Of a stretch of DNA of 64,000 nt, positions 39,501 through 48,940 are shown one piece after another. This stretch comes from Cylicocyclus nassatus. Its lineage: Eukaryota; Nematoda; Chromadorea; Rhabditida; Strongylidae. The position numbers and the translations under genes were made by a program. The notes beneath the pieces are model-generated. The model did no database searches. It was not told where the DNA came from and saw only the letters and a program-made list of their open reading frames with translations. Position 1 is the stretch's first letter. Each line of letters starts with the position of its first letter. The DNA lies in assembly GCA_958299035.1 (NCBI GenBank), contig CATQJL010000316.1, forward strand, positions 31,251,441 to 31,315,440, given 5' to 3'.

Positions 39501-42418
39501 TCGAGGCAGAAACTAAAGAAGATCTAAATGCACAAAAAGTCGAAAAAAATAATATGTATCTTCGTTTAAAATTTGCTGTATATCCTACTTGCTCAAGCAT
39601 GTACCCTCGATATCATCCCATATGTCTTCCCTCAACATGACGAGGATTACGTGGCTTGATGAAGCGCCGCCTCGCCTCGGGCTTGCGCCACGTTGCGTGC
39701 GTATTTTCGGCGTGATGTGGCAACAAGAAGAACGTGGAAAAGCCTGCGCCACGTTGTGTTGAGCGCCACGTCGCGCCAAATGATCGCCAGGCGGCGCTTC
39801 ATCAAGCCACGTAATCCTCGTCATGTTGAGGGAAGACATATGGGATGATATCGAGGGTACTTCCTATTTTGATACTTAAGCGTAAATTTAATTATTTTTC
39901 CCATTGGAAACTCGAGAAACGTACATACACATAGGCTAAAAATAGAAAAGAGTCGTATATTTCGGAATTTTTGCATTAAAATCGATTTTTAGAAACTGTC
40001 GCATGTAAAAACACAAAGTCCATATTTCTACCTCTAAAGGCTTACTGCAGAATCATCTGTGTGAGAGCAGCCTAGCAAAGTTTTCGCAAAAATTCAAAAA
40101 GATTTCTTTCTATTTCTAACCATGCAAGGAATTAGCAAATTTCTAAATAAATATTACATATGGAGAGATGCCTGAGCATGTAGGAAGTTTTTAGAAATCT
40201 CTCAAAAAAGCTATAATTTTTTCGACTTTGCAAAAACTCATGTGGATCTTCTCTGATTTTGGCTTCGAATTCTATGTAGAACAAACTTTGAAAGCAGCGT
40301 CATCCAAGATTTTACCTTTCATGTTTTAATCATTCCGGGGCCTTTCCGTGTCCCTGAATACAATTAAAAAGTTCAAAATGTGCAATACCCCAAGGACTGG
40401 ATTCATACTGTTCCGGAACTGTGCTGCATGCACAGCCCGCATGCGGTTTTGACCGGCGCGAAGTAGCAATTTTTGATTTTTTACAAAGAACATACTCTTT
40501 GCTTGTTTTCGTCCCATTCTTGTACCTCGCTTGCTCTTGCAATGAAAAAGGTTCCAAAGAAAGGAGAAATGAAAGAAGGAAGTACAGAAACGAGCGCTAT
40601 TTCTTTGTGTACATCAGGCTAAAAGCTATTTCAAAGTGATACCTCTTCCATCTGTGATTTCTCCAGTTTCGGAGTTCTTTCGTCATAAACGAAACGTCAA
40701 GAACGAACGAGTAAGCATATGAGTTTAAGAAGAAATGGGGCTAAAAAGCCCAAAAACCAAATTTCATCAAAACACAAAGAAAACTTCGCGACCTCCTCAA
40801 TCGTTATAAAAGTATCAGTCCTTTTCGAAGAGACCTCGTGATATCGAGAACGCAGCGACATTCTATACAAAATAAGTGTTTGAAAGAAAATTCATGATTG
40901 AAAAGGGACGCGCGAAGGAAAACACATCTTTTATCGTCGTCTCCCCAGAGTATGTTGGGCGGAGCTTTTGCGGACATTTCAACACGTTGATGAACTTGTT
41001 AACTCTCTACTACAAGACATTGTATTTTGTGATCCCTCGCTACCAACCCTGCCACGTGTGACAAGAGCATATAAACGTGGCAGTTTAGAGAGAACAAAGA
41101 ACCGTGCTTTGCAGTAGAGGCTTTACAAGTTCACCAACGTGTTGGAATGTCCGCAAAAGCTCCGCCCAACGTACGCTGGGGAGATGACGATAGGCAAGAC
41201 AAAACATGGAAAAACTTCAATTTCGAACCTTGCATAAGTTCAGAATTCTCTTCATTACAAGAGGAAGCAAGGTGCAAGAGTGAGAAAAAAATGAGCAGAA
41301 TATAAACTAAAACCGTTCAAGAAAGTTATTTTTAAACTCGCGACGCTCAAAACCAAACAGTTCCAGCACAGTACGAAAACTGTGCAACTGTTCCGGAAAT
41401 GCGGGTCAATATGAACCCAAAGAGAAAGCTCAACTTCTGGAACCCTATCAAGACCCACGGCTTCCACTACTTGGGCGGAAAGAGCTTGACAAGATTTGGG
41501 CGTGGCTTGATAGCACTTTCGGGCTCCAGGTCCAGCATCTCTATTGAGAAACAACAGTGGAGGACCGGATCGACGCAGATGCCCCTCTTCTGAGGCCTGA
41601 ATTCAGAGTACTTATCAGTTGGAGGAGGTTAGGCTTTGTCTGGGCACTGCCTTCAAACGAATGTTTTGGTGTAGCCTTCCAGTGCTGTTGATTTGCTCTC
41701 TCGAATGGTACCGCATAAGTTGTTCAAAAAACAAGAATAATAAAAGAGGTTATAGGAGAAAGCGAAAACGGTGAAAAAAGGTGTGAGACACCCTAATATA
41801 CTTCACAATTTAATTTATGAATAAACAGGCAGCACAAGGTTTTATTGGTGTAGATTTACAGCTTAAATGTAGTGGTTCGTGCAAGGAAGTTAATAGCATT
41901 TTTCTAGGCTCTGGCTACTATCGTATTTTTCAATATCTCTGCATACCGTAAAAGACATACTACGATGATGCAATTGTCGAATCGGTATCAGTTAGATGAG
42001 AACATACGCGGGAGCCGTTACCTTATTCCTGTAGCACTCAATGATGTATTTGTGAAGGTAAGTTGTACTGAGTGAGATTGGCGATATCTAATACGAAATC
42101 TAGAAATTCAAGGTTGCTTTCATTTTGCTAATGGCGTATTCTTTATTTTTTACGAATATTCCTCTTGGTCTCGACACCACTCATTTGAGTCATGCTTATG
42201 ACATAGTTAGTTTATCATTGATGTGGTATTCATATAAACAAGTTTTCAACTTTCAGTTATGGGCTTATCAGCGAATATTCTTTGGATTAGCATTGACCAT
42301 TCGCAGTCAGAAACTTGATCACATCTTCCGAAGACGGAAAAAGACTACAAAGGCTATTGAAAAACACGCTGCTGCCACTGATAAGTACTACGTGGACCTC
42401 AAAGAGATGTGGTCTTGA
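36529..42418 (+). CDS. Serpentine chemoreceptor, Sre/Sra/Srab-like (7 exons)
   Basis: Predicted exons: 36529-36671, 36723-36831, 36887-37042, 37098-37262, 41908-42057, 42113-42205 and 42257-42418. They join in frame to give 325 residues, close to the usual 330-350. All introns start GT and end AG; most are 51-55 bp, but intron 4 is 4645 bp. TM1 is around ILFSIEDIMNVLSIPVICIL, followed by LHVNF as in Sre-type receptors. TM3/loop 2 has ERAIATVYTSKYEKR, the family's ER…YE signature. TM5 is split by intron 4 (…VVICFV | ALATIVFFNI). Loop 3 has LSNRYQLDENIRG, also typical. TM6 is VAFILLMAYSLFF, and TM7 lies in exons 6-7 before a basic tail. The family acts as G-protein-coupled chemosensors in sensory neurons; the ligand is unknown. 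If the 51-bp exon 6/7 intron is not removed the frame also stays open, giving 17 extra residues. The exact subfamily is uncertain. Confidence 0.85.
37335..37720. mobile_element. Palindromic MITE in receptor intron 4, about 386 bp
   Basis: The ends CCTTAAAGGCACCTCCAGGC and GCCTGGTCGCTGCCTTCAA are imperfect inverses. The arms continue inverted to a centre near 37528 (AACTGGACCTCAGGAT pairs with ATCCTGAGGTCCAGTT). It belongs to the group ending TTYAAAGGCA. It lies just 3' of exon 4 in the sense orientation of the gene. Confidence 0.75.
38600..39395 (-). mobile_element. Solo LTR, 796 bp
   Basis: It begins TGTTGCGGCTC and ends GAGCCGCGACA, so the LTR starts TG and ends CA with short inverted ends. 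The 5-bp direct repeat CATAC flanks it (38595-38599 and 39396-39400). A TATA box (CTATAAATAG on the minus strand, 39237-39246) suggests minus-strand orientation. No internal retrotransposon region is present, as expected after recombination between two LTRs. The superfamily (BEL/Pao or Gypsy) cannot be told from the LTR alone. Confidence 0.85.
39420..39500 (+). repeat. Scrap of mariner-foldback internal body
   Basis: AAGCAAAGCAAGCTCTACAA at about 39436 with the following ATGCTCAAAGTC…AAAGTTCGAG matches the inner arms of the element at 52202-54169 (AGCAAGCTCTACAAGATGGC…ATGCTCAATCC…GAGTTCGAA). No termini are present. Confidence 0.45.
39604..39857. mobile_element. Hairpin MITE in receptor intron 4, 254 bp
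   Basis: Almost the whole element is an inverted repeat. Ends CCCTCGATATCATCCCATAT and the inverse are flanked by TA at 39602-39603 and 39858-39859. The arms run inward through GACGAGGATTACGTGGCTTG to GAAGCGCCGCC. Confidence 0.9.
40934..41190. mobile_element. Hairpin MITE in receptor intron 4, 257 bp
   Basis: The termini TCGTCGTCTCCCCAGAGTAT and its inverse are flanked by TA at 40932-40933 and 41191-41192. The arms continue through GGGCGGAGCTTTTGCGGACA. The remainder of the intron around it (39860-40930, 41195-41905) shows only fragments of the TTYAAAGGCA MITE group (40288, 41648). Confidence 0.85.
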
Positions 42419-42477
42419 ATACGCGCATACAAATGTACATATATCCAAGTGCAATTCTCGATACTGCTTTAAAAACT

Positions 42478-42483
42478 AATAAA
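42478..42483 (+). terminator. Poly(A) signal of the chemoreceptor
   Basis: AATAAA lies 60 bp after the stop codon, a usual nematode 3' UTR length. It supports 42418 as the end of the coding region. Confidence 0.7.
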
Positions 42484-42815
42484 TTGCATTACCTTTAGTG
42501 GTCTATTTGCAATTTTTCATAACTGTTACAAATAAGATTGTTGAATATTTTTTAAAACTTCAGAAATAAGATACACAGTTCTTCCGGACACATTAGAGCC
42601 CATATATTTGTTTCCCTTGATTAGGGTTGCAAACCGAGAAGGGATTAGAGTTTTGGATATTTTTCACGAAAGCTAATAAAACTCAGATCTATAGATTCCT
42701 TGATTTTTTTTGGTAGGTGTTGTTTGGTAGGATATTCGCCAATATCGTTATCTTAGGCAGGCATCAGCATTTAGACGTTACGAGACTGCTGAAAGGTTAA
42801 AATTCAGAGATTGGC

Positions 42816-42860
42816 TTCAAAGTAGTCCAGCGACAACATTTGTCACTGGACTACTTTGAA
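42816..42860. repeat. 45-bp near-perfect hairpin
   Basis: TTCAAAGTAGTCCAGCGACA pairs with TGTCACTGGACTACTTTGAA except for one base, around an ACATT loop. It lies just left of the MITE at 42882. Confidence 0.75.
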
Positions 42861-42881
42861 CATTTGTTTCGCACTAAACTA

Positions 42882-43553
42882 CAGAATGTCCCAAAAGTAT
42901 GTATGCACTTTTATCGTCGATATCTCTCTCCCCAAAAGCATTTTGCCTACTTTTGAGTATCATTCTGTAGAAATGGCTTCAACTTAACGTATGGAGCGAC
43001 TCATCGATCGCTCTTCAACTGCAGGATTACAGTAGAAACTTCAAAGAGGACTTTGAGTCATTGATGGTCCTACAGCGCCTTAAAGAGCGAACTAAACAGC
43101 CTGAAATCTCTTACACCAAACTAATTCCGAAACGTCAAAACTAAGTATGAAGTTTGCACTCTACCGCAATGGTTTCATCATAAGCTATGCTGGGTAAACC
43201 GCAACAGCGTTCTTACACTGCTTTCGAAAATTGTGATTACACCTTCTGAAAAGCTTTACAAACTCGTAAAAAGTTGAGCAATAAAATCAGCAAGTATGAA
43301 AACCCTGGTACAACATATTTCGAATTTTTTGGAAACTTTATTTGAAAAACGATTAATCCACAGCGACGCTGTATACTGGAAGTAGCTCCTGCCCTAATCC
43401 TACAGTGATGAGAAGCAATCAGTGATTCACTCCAGACTCTAAATCTAAGTTGAAGCCAGCTCTACAGAATGGTACCTAAAGGAAGGCAAATAACCTCTAG
43501 GGAAGAGAGACATTAACAATCAAACAATGTATACATACTTTTGAGACATTCTG
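42882..43553. mobile_element. Palindromic Tc1/mariner-like MITE, 672 bp
   Basis: The ends CAGAATGTCCCAAAAGTATG and the inverse (CATACTTTTGAGACATTCTG) are flanked by TA at 42880-42881 and 43554-43555. The subterminal parts are inverted copies too (TCTGTAGAAATGGCTTCAAC against its inverse near 43460). There is no coding capacity. The body is shared with 63272-64000 and 8541-8620, whose ends differ. Confidence 0.85.
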
Positions 43554-43887
43554 TATAACCACTGAACATCATAATGCCGTGGTATCCCAACACATGCCTT
43601 CAGTTTCGATGCAAGAGGTAATCAAAGGCGTTTTAGCCGCAAGTAATATCGTCATTGCTTGTTTAGCGCAGTTACTGCCACTTTACGAAGTGTTTGCTTT
43701 GAAAACTACTATTTGATGAGTCTGAACATGGATTGCATAAGGAACACTGAATGCGGACCCGAAAGCTTCGGAAAAAGCTCATTTTCGCTATTTTCAGCCG
43801 CTGAAAAGCCCAGATATGGGTTCTTTATGACAAGAAGGCTTTAAAAACGTGGAAATCTGAAAAACGATATTCTGCCGAGACAATGCC
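43554..43887. other. Spacer between MITEs
   Basis: A 61-codon frame (43659-43844) is open but unrecognised. Nothing else is supported. Confidence 0.3.
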
Positions 43888-44248
43888 TTCAAAGGCACCG
43901 TCCACCCAATTTCTCGACTTTCATGTTTTGGTCGTTCCGGGACCTTCTCATGTCCCTGATTTCGAATGGAAAGTTAAAATTTCGCTAAAATCTCGATAAT
44001 TCCCGTTTTGGAAAACCCGTAGGCCGCTTCTCAGAAACGGTGATAGGATGGAGGCGCGCGGACGGGCGGGAATTACTGGAGTGGCGGCGGTAACTTGAGG
44101 TCTTCATACATCTTCATTACCCCGAAGCAATCTACTCGCTTCCGAAGAAACGTTTTGTGCCGCTAATTGGACATTGGTTTGGTAGGTGGTTCTACTATCG
44201 TAAGCTGCCAAAAGCTCAGGCCTAACTTAGGGTGGACGGTGCCTTTAA
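43888..44248. mobile_element. TTYAAAGGCA-type MITE, about 360 bp
   Basis: Ends CAAAGGCACCGTCCACCC and GGGTGGACGGTGCCTTTAAG are inverses. The outermost bases TTCAA/TTTAA may be part of the target duplication, which would suggest insertion at TTAA-like sites. The interior has no gene. Confidence 0.7.
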
Positions 44249-44452
44249 GGCTTTATCCTTCAATTTTGCCCTGGAGAACGCCTTTCCTTCAACATTAACT
44301 TAGTTCGACTTTACGTCTTGCTGCGCTTTTACCTCTAATACGTGATAGCGTCATCATGACATCCATGAACTTTGAGAAATTCTAATGGACAAAATCCACA
44401 TTGCAGCTGCTTTATATTCCAAGGACGAATCTCCTCACAATTTGAGATGGGA

Positions 44453-45690
44453 AACGGAATTTATCTACCCAAAGAGGTATGCCGCCATGTACCCTATTTT
44501 CAGGTGTATAAGCCGCACCCTTTTCGCTCTAAGGGCGAACACGCCAAAAGACTGACTGTCGTCGCGTTAAGTGAGAGCAGTATGCGATAAGGCGACCGCT
44601 TCGCGAGACATATGCGCGGCGGCACGCCTGGGTCTGCTCGCGTTTAGAGCAAAAAGGGTGCGGCTTATACACTTGAAAATAGGGTAATTAGCAGGGGACA
44701 TGAGAGGTCATGAACTGTCAACGCTAATTTGCACCCATTTGCACTTAAGACAAGCAGATTTTGCTCACGACAGATACGACATCATCCTACAGTGTACGAA
44801 ATCGGGATTTCATTGAAGTTTAAATTCAAAGTTCAGTAGTGAAATTAGTCCAACTAGGGTAAAAATTTGTATTTAGGGGTAATCTGCCATGCTGGTTCCA
44901 AATATGATAGTGGTTTTGCGTAAAAACTCAAAATTTTTTCTTTTTGAATTTCAATCTTGTTTTCAAAATCTGGCAAAAAGCTTAAAATTGTTATTTGAGG
45001 GTTTTCCATGATGCTGTTTTCGAATATGCTATTGTTTTCAATGGAAACTCCGAAAACTTTCTTTTGAAATTTTGACTTTTCAAATTTCACGGCAACTTTG
45101 AAAAACTGGAAAACAAATGAAAAAGAATGCTTCTTCCAGAAAGACTAGAAAGATATAAACTGCGAAATAAAATTTGAATTAAGGTAAGAAAAAATTCAAT
45201 GAAGCTGAAACTAAGTTTGAAGGATTGGAGAAGATTCCCAGTTATCATTAAAATCTGTGTGTTATCAAATTCTTCTGGACACTACATTAAATTGTTATCA
45301 TATTCGTAAAGACGCCCTAAAAAACCCCCAAATCCAAGTTTTTATTCTGATTTGCCAAATATCGCCACTGAACATTGATTTTAATCCCATCACGAAGCTC
45401 GGTTTTATTTCACGCAAAACCACCATCATATTTGGAACCAGCATGGCAGATTACCCCTAAATAAAAATTTTTACCCTAGTTGGACTAATTTCACTACTGA
45501 ACTTTGAATCTAAAATTTCAATGAAATCCCGATTTTGTACACTCTGTAAGATGATGTCATATCTGTCGTGAGCAAAATCTGCTTGTCTTCGTTACAAATT
45601 GGGTGCAATTAGCGTTACTGACAGTTACCTCTCATGTCCCCTGCTAACTACGTGGCGGTATGCCTCTCTGGGTAGATAAATTCCCGCAAC
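44453..45690. repeat. 1.2-kb palindrome (foldback element)
   Basis: The left arm beginning GGAATTTATCTACCC and the right arm ending GGGTAGATAAATTCC are inverted copies around about 45168. Long matching blocks include CAAATATGATAGTGGTTTTGCG (left) and its inverse near 45415. The outermost parts include ATTAGCAGGGGACATGAGAGG and its inverse. The left arm is interrupted by the MITE at 44492-44684. The exact ends are uncertain. Confidence 0.85.
44492..44684. mobile_element. Hairpin MITE nested in the palindrome, 193 bp
   Basis: Ends CCCTATTTTCAGGTGTATAA and its inverse are flanked by TA at 44490-44491 and 44685-44686. The right arm of the host palindrome has only a short GTAGTTAGC join at the matching point, which confirms an insertion at TA. 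Arms pair through GCCGCACCCTTTT. Confidence 0.9.
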
Positions 45691-46071
45691 CTTTGAGACA
45701 AATTACAGATTTTTCTCAACGAATGTCAACCTTTTGCAGGTGTATCCAAAAGTGGATTCGGCAGTCGATGACCCAATCTGCTCTGCAAGTGTCCCCACGT
45801 CCACACGCATAAATTTATTGAGTGCAGGCTACAAACTTTCTTTTTACAATATAGTTTGCTCTTTCGAGAAACTAGCGCTTTATTTCTCATTATTTTATAG
45901 TAGACAAATTTGTTCAATTATCACGTTTGTTTGGTGATCATTGTTGCATAGACAAAATGAATAATTAAATAAAATATGCGCTTCATTAGGGCACCTTTTC
46001 GACACTCAAAAACTGATTTTAAATTTAATTGACTTTCTTGAAAGTTTCCTTAGGCTATGGTTACGAATATA
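45691..46071. other. Spacer between elements
   Basis: No supported feature. Confidence 0.35.
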
Positions 46072-46935
46072 TTAGGTTGTCCCGAAAGTTCTGTCCGTTT
46101 TTTCATCGCTCACTAAAACTCGAAACCAATCCATAGATGACCTAGGTACCACTTGAATCAGATTTTGTCCTCTTTCCTACAGCTATATTTGCTCTCTGAT
46201 CTACCTTGTCTTTGCGATTTCATCGCCATGGCTTTTTGAGTAGCTCAGCAGTAGTGCCAGACCTTTCCCGAAATTTGAAAATTTTTATCCTGATGTTTTC
46301 AAAGAGCGGTGGAAGCGGTTACGTAGAGCAAACCTTTGGCTACATTGCACACAGTTTAGGTTACAACGTTTACCAAGTCCGTTACAATCATTTATTGAAC
46401 GAAAACCGCGGCTTTTTGATGACGTCTACCAAGTAAAGTTACCGAAAACTCTCAAAACTGATTTTTCAAAAGCAAATTATACTTGGTTATGTTGCATATA
46501 TTGTGTTTACCAGCAATCAAGTTTCAATTCGCAGAATTTTTAAAAGCTTTCTTTTTTTGCTGCAGTTGCGTGTTTCATGACTTTGCCAAAAATCCTCCGA
46601 AGAAATAATTTTTAAAGCTAAAAACAGCAGATTAGGAGAATCTAAAAACACTACCTTGTAGTCCGAGAACTGCTCTATTTGATCCACACTTAACATTTTC
46701 CGAAACTTTGAAATTAAATTTTTGAAAATTAGCCTTATTATGAGCAGAGAAAATTGACGGGTGGAGAATTTTGGCAAGTGGCAAGTAAAGCATACAGGGT
46801 TGTAGTTCGAAAATATATCCATAGGAAAAAAAAAAGAAAAGCTGCATCGAAAGCATGTTGATACTAATTCAGTTCTTTATTGTGCGTAGTTTTACGTTCG
46901 TTTAAAAAACCGACAAAACTTTCGGGACAACCTAA
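46072..46935. mobile_element. Mariner-type MITE, 864 bp
   Basis: The ends TTAGGTTGTCCCGAAAGTTC and the inverse (…AACTTTCGGGACAACCTAA) are flanked by TA at 46070-46071 and 46936-46937. These termini are typical of mariner. No intact or decayed transposase frame is recognised inside. Confidence 0.85.
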
Positions 46936-48146
46936 TATTATTTGAATGTTACTTTATTTACGCAAATGATTTTCTTTGTCGAATAAGCTGATAAGCGAAC
47001 AAGTTACTTAGGGCTGTAAGAAGTTAGAAAGGACAAAGATGTGACAAAACCTTCTTCTCGACCTGATGTTGTCAATCATGTTTTGCAAAGTTAGCTAACA
47101 AAAGATCAGTTTGTACTTCTAAAGCCTCATATGTATACTCTTACACCAACGCAAGCATTATGAAACAAAACACATGAAAGTTTTGATCAGTTCATGCTGA
47201 AATAACTGTAACACATTTTTTTTGCTCATGACAAGATTTCTGACATTCAAATATATTCGATTATTAAGGCAACAACTAATGAGCTCTAGCTAAAACAGAA
47301 AAAAGTAAAACAAGACTAGATATAGTGCTACATATTACAGCTATTCGATAGATACCCATGCTGCTCACCAATCTTCGAGCTAATGACCGTAGTAACTCCC
47401 TCCCCCTCAAATTTCTCACAGCGTGAAGAAGGCCTGGTGTTACCGTTTCGAACACCTCGTGTGCTGGCACCACCGTGCATTGTTCGCAGCAAGGTTACGC
47501 ACAGCCGCAGAACCGGCAGCAGTGACGCGGTTATAGGCATTACGCGCAATAGCAGAAATAATTGCTGTCAAATCAGCATGTTCCACTTCTAAGCAGTGGC
47601 AAGGTTTCGTTAAAGAGCTTTCCGCGCTTTTCAACCATATAATGTTTTCGTAAATTTTTGGAACCTGTTTCTACTGCCACATCTCCGTTTATCAAAATAA
47701 TTATATGTCGTAAACTGTAAGTTGCACATGAGTCAGTGCTTTTATTTCGTGCAAAAAAACCTGATTGAGAAGCGTGTTTCACGCAGACTTGTGTTTGAGC
47801 TCGTCACTGGTGTAGCAGCTTGTCAACGGTTTGCGTATGCGCACATGTGTAAATTCAGTTTTCCTTCTAAAACAATTTCTATCTTGGGATTTGCTCTTCT
47901 CGTGGGAACCCTGAATGGAAGAAAGGATATTTAAATTAAGAAGCATTTTTCCAGTTTTCAAAGGAGTACAACTTGCTGCTTCAAAAGGATAGAGATCATA
48001 GATACGGTCGAGCTTGGATTTAAGCACGCCCATTACTAGAGGTGCACCTGTCCCATGCTTGATTATGCTTATAAACCCTGCTTATAAAACTGTCAAGACT
48101 GGAGATCTTAACGAGTAAACGGCGGAGGTGGGAGATAGGAAGGCGA
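46936..48146. other. Unassigned stretch with one coding-like patch
   Basis: Apart from the minus-strand patch listed at 47276-47634 nothing is supported. Confidence 0.3.
47276..47634 (-). CDS. Coding-like patch, frame-shifted, family unknown
   Basis: The minus strand reads HADLTAIISAIARNAYNRVT and AAGSAAVRNLAANNA in one frame. It continues, after a shift of frame, as VPAHEVFETVTPGLLHAVRN. Alanine-rich helical composition and GC-richer third positions differ from the surroundings. I recognise no family. It could be an exon or a frameshifted gene relic; an acceptor-like TGATTTGACAG occurs near 47575. Confidence 0.25.
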
Positions 48147-48203
48147 TCAGGCACAATCGTTAAAAAAATCAGGTTGACTCACTTTTTTGAAGATTGTGCC
48201 TGA
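48147..48203. ncRNA. 57-nt hairpin, pre-miRNA-like
   Basis: TCAGGCACAATC pairs perfectly with GATTGTGCCTGA, then after a small bulge AAAAAA pairs with TTTTTT. This leaves a stem of about 21 bp and a loop of about 15 nt. The size and shape fit a pre-miRNA, but a small MITE is equally possible. No expression evidence is available. Confidence 0.35.
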
Positions 48204-48934
48204 CTGAGTTAAATTACCTGCGCAATCCAAAAGTTGCTCCATGTTCATTTGTCTATTTTGATAGTAGGCTTGAAATCTAAATAATAATTTAATCTCAAAT
48301 GCTCTCCCTTCCTAAGAAAAGTATCGCTCTTGACTTTACTACTGAAAAAAAATTCACCGTCGAATATGCTGTGCAGCATGTAGGTCGAGTCCAGTAGCAG
48401 AAATCTGTCTAAAAACTTCAAAAAATTGAGACTCCTCAATAAACAAGAACATTGCAAATTCTAGAAAATGTTGTTTTTAGCTCATAACGAAGCAGGTTCT
48501 TTTTTAATTCCAAAAAAACATGTAGAGAAATGTAGTTTTATGGAGCTGCAAGTAAGTGAACGCTAAGCTGATAAGAGTTTTAGTTAGTATCAAGCGTGTG
48601 GTCAGACATCCCCCATAAAACAACACCCGCCAGGATCTCATAAGATGAAACCTTTGCTGAATCTTTCTTTCTTATTACCATCTTTTGCGATTTTATGTTG
48701 TATCGAGACGCTATATTGTTTGCAAAGCGTATCATCGACTGCACCTGTAAAATTTGCTACAAAAACTCTGATATTATATTGCTACGATTGGTTGCTTGCA
48801 ACTTCGAAAATTTTTGACAACTAAAAACTTCTGCGGAATTCCATTCCACTAATTTTTCAAATGATCTATGCAGTGCTCCTGCATGCTCTACGAGGGAAGG
48901 GGATTTTGATCCATGCATAATGACTCGACAAAAA
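48204..48934. other. Region downstream of the acetyltransferase
   Basis: No gene is supported. Confidence 0.35.
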
Positions 48935-48940
48935 TTTATT
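48935..48940 (-). terminator. Poly(A) signal overlapping the stop codon
   Basis: The minus strand reads CGATAATAAATTTTT. The last two bases of the TAA stop are the first two of an AATAAA. If used, the 3' UTR would be only about 15-20 nt. Confidence 0.5.

Noticed and set aside
46206..46436. Possible transposase fragment in the mariner MITE
   Set aside because: No DDD/E catalytic motif or helix-turn-helix similarity can be seen.
47383..47634. Bacterial contamination
   Set aside because: The GC-rich coding-like patch is short, has no operon context and lies in ordinary nematode DNA.
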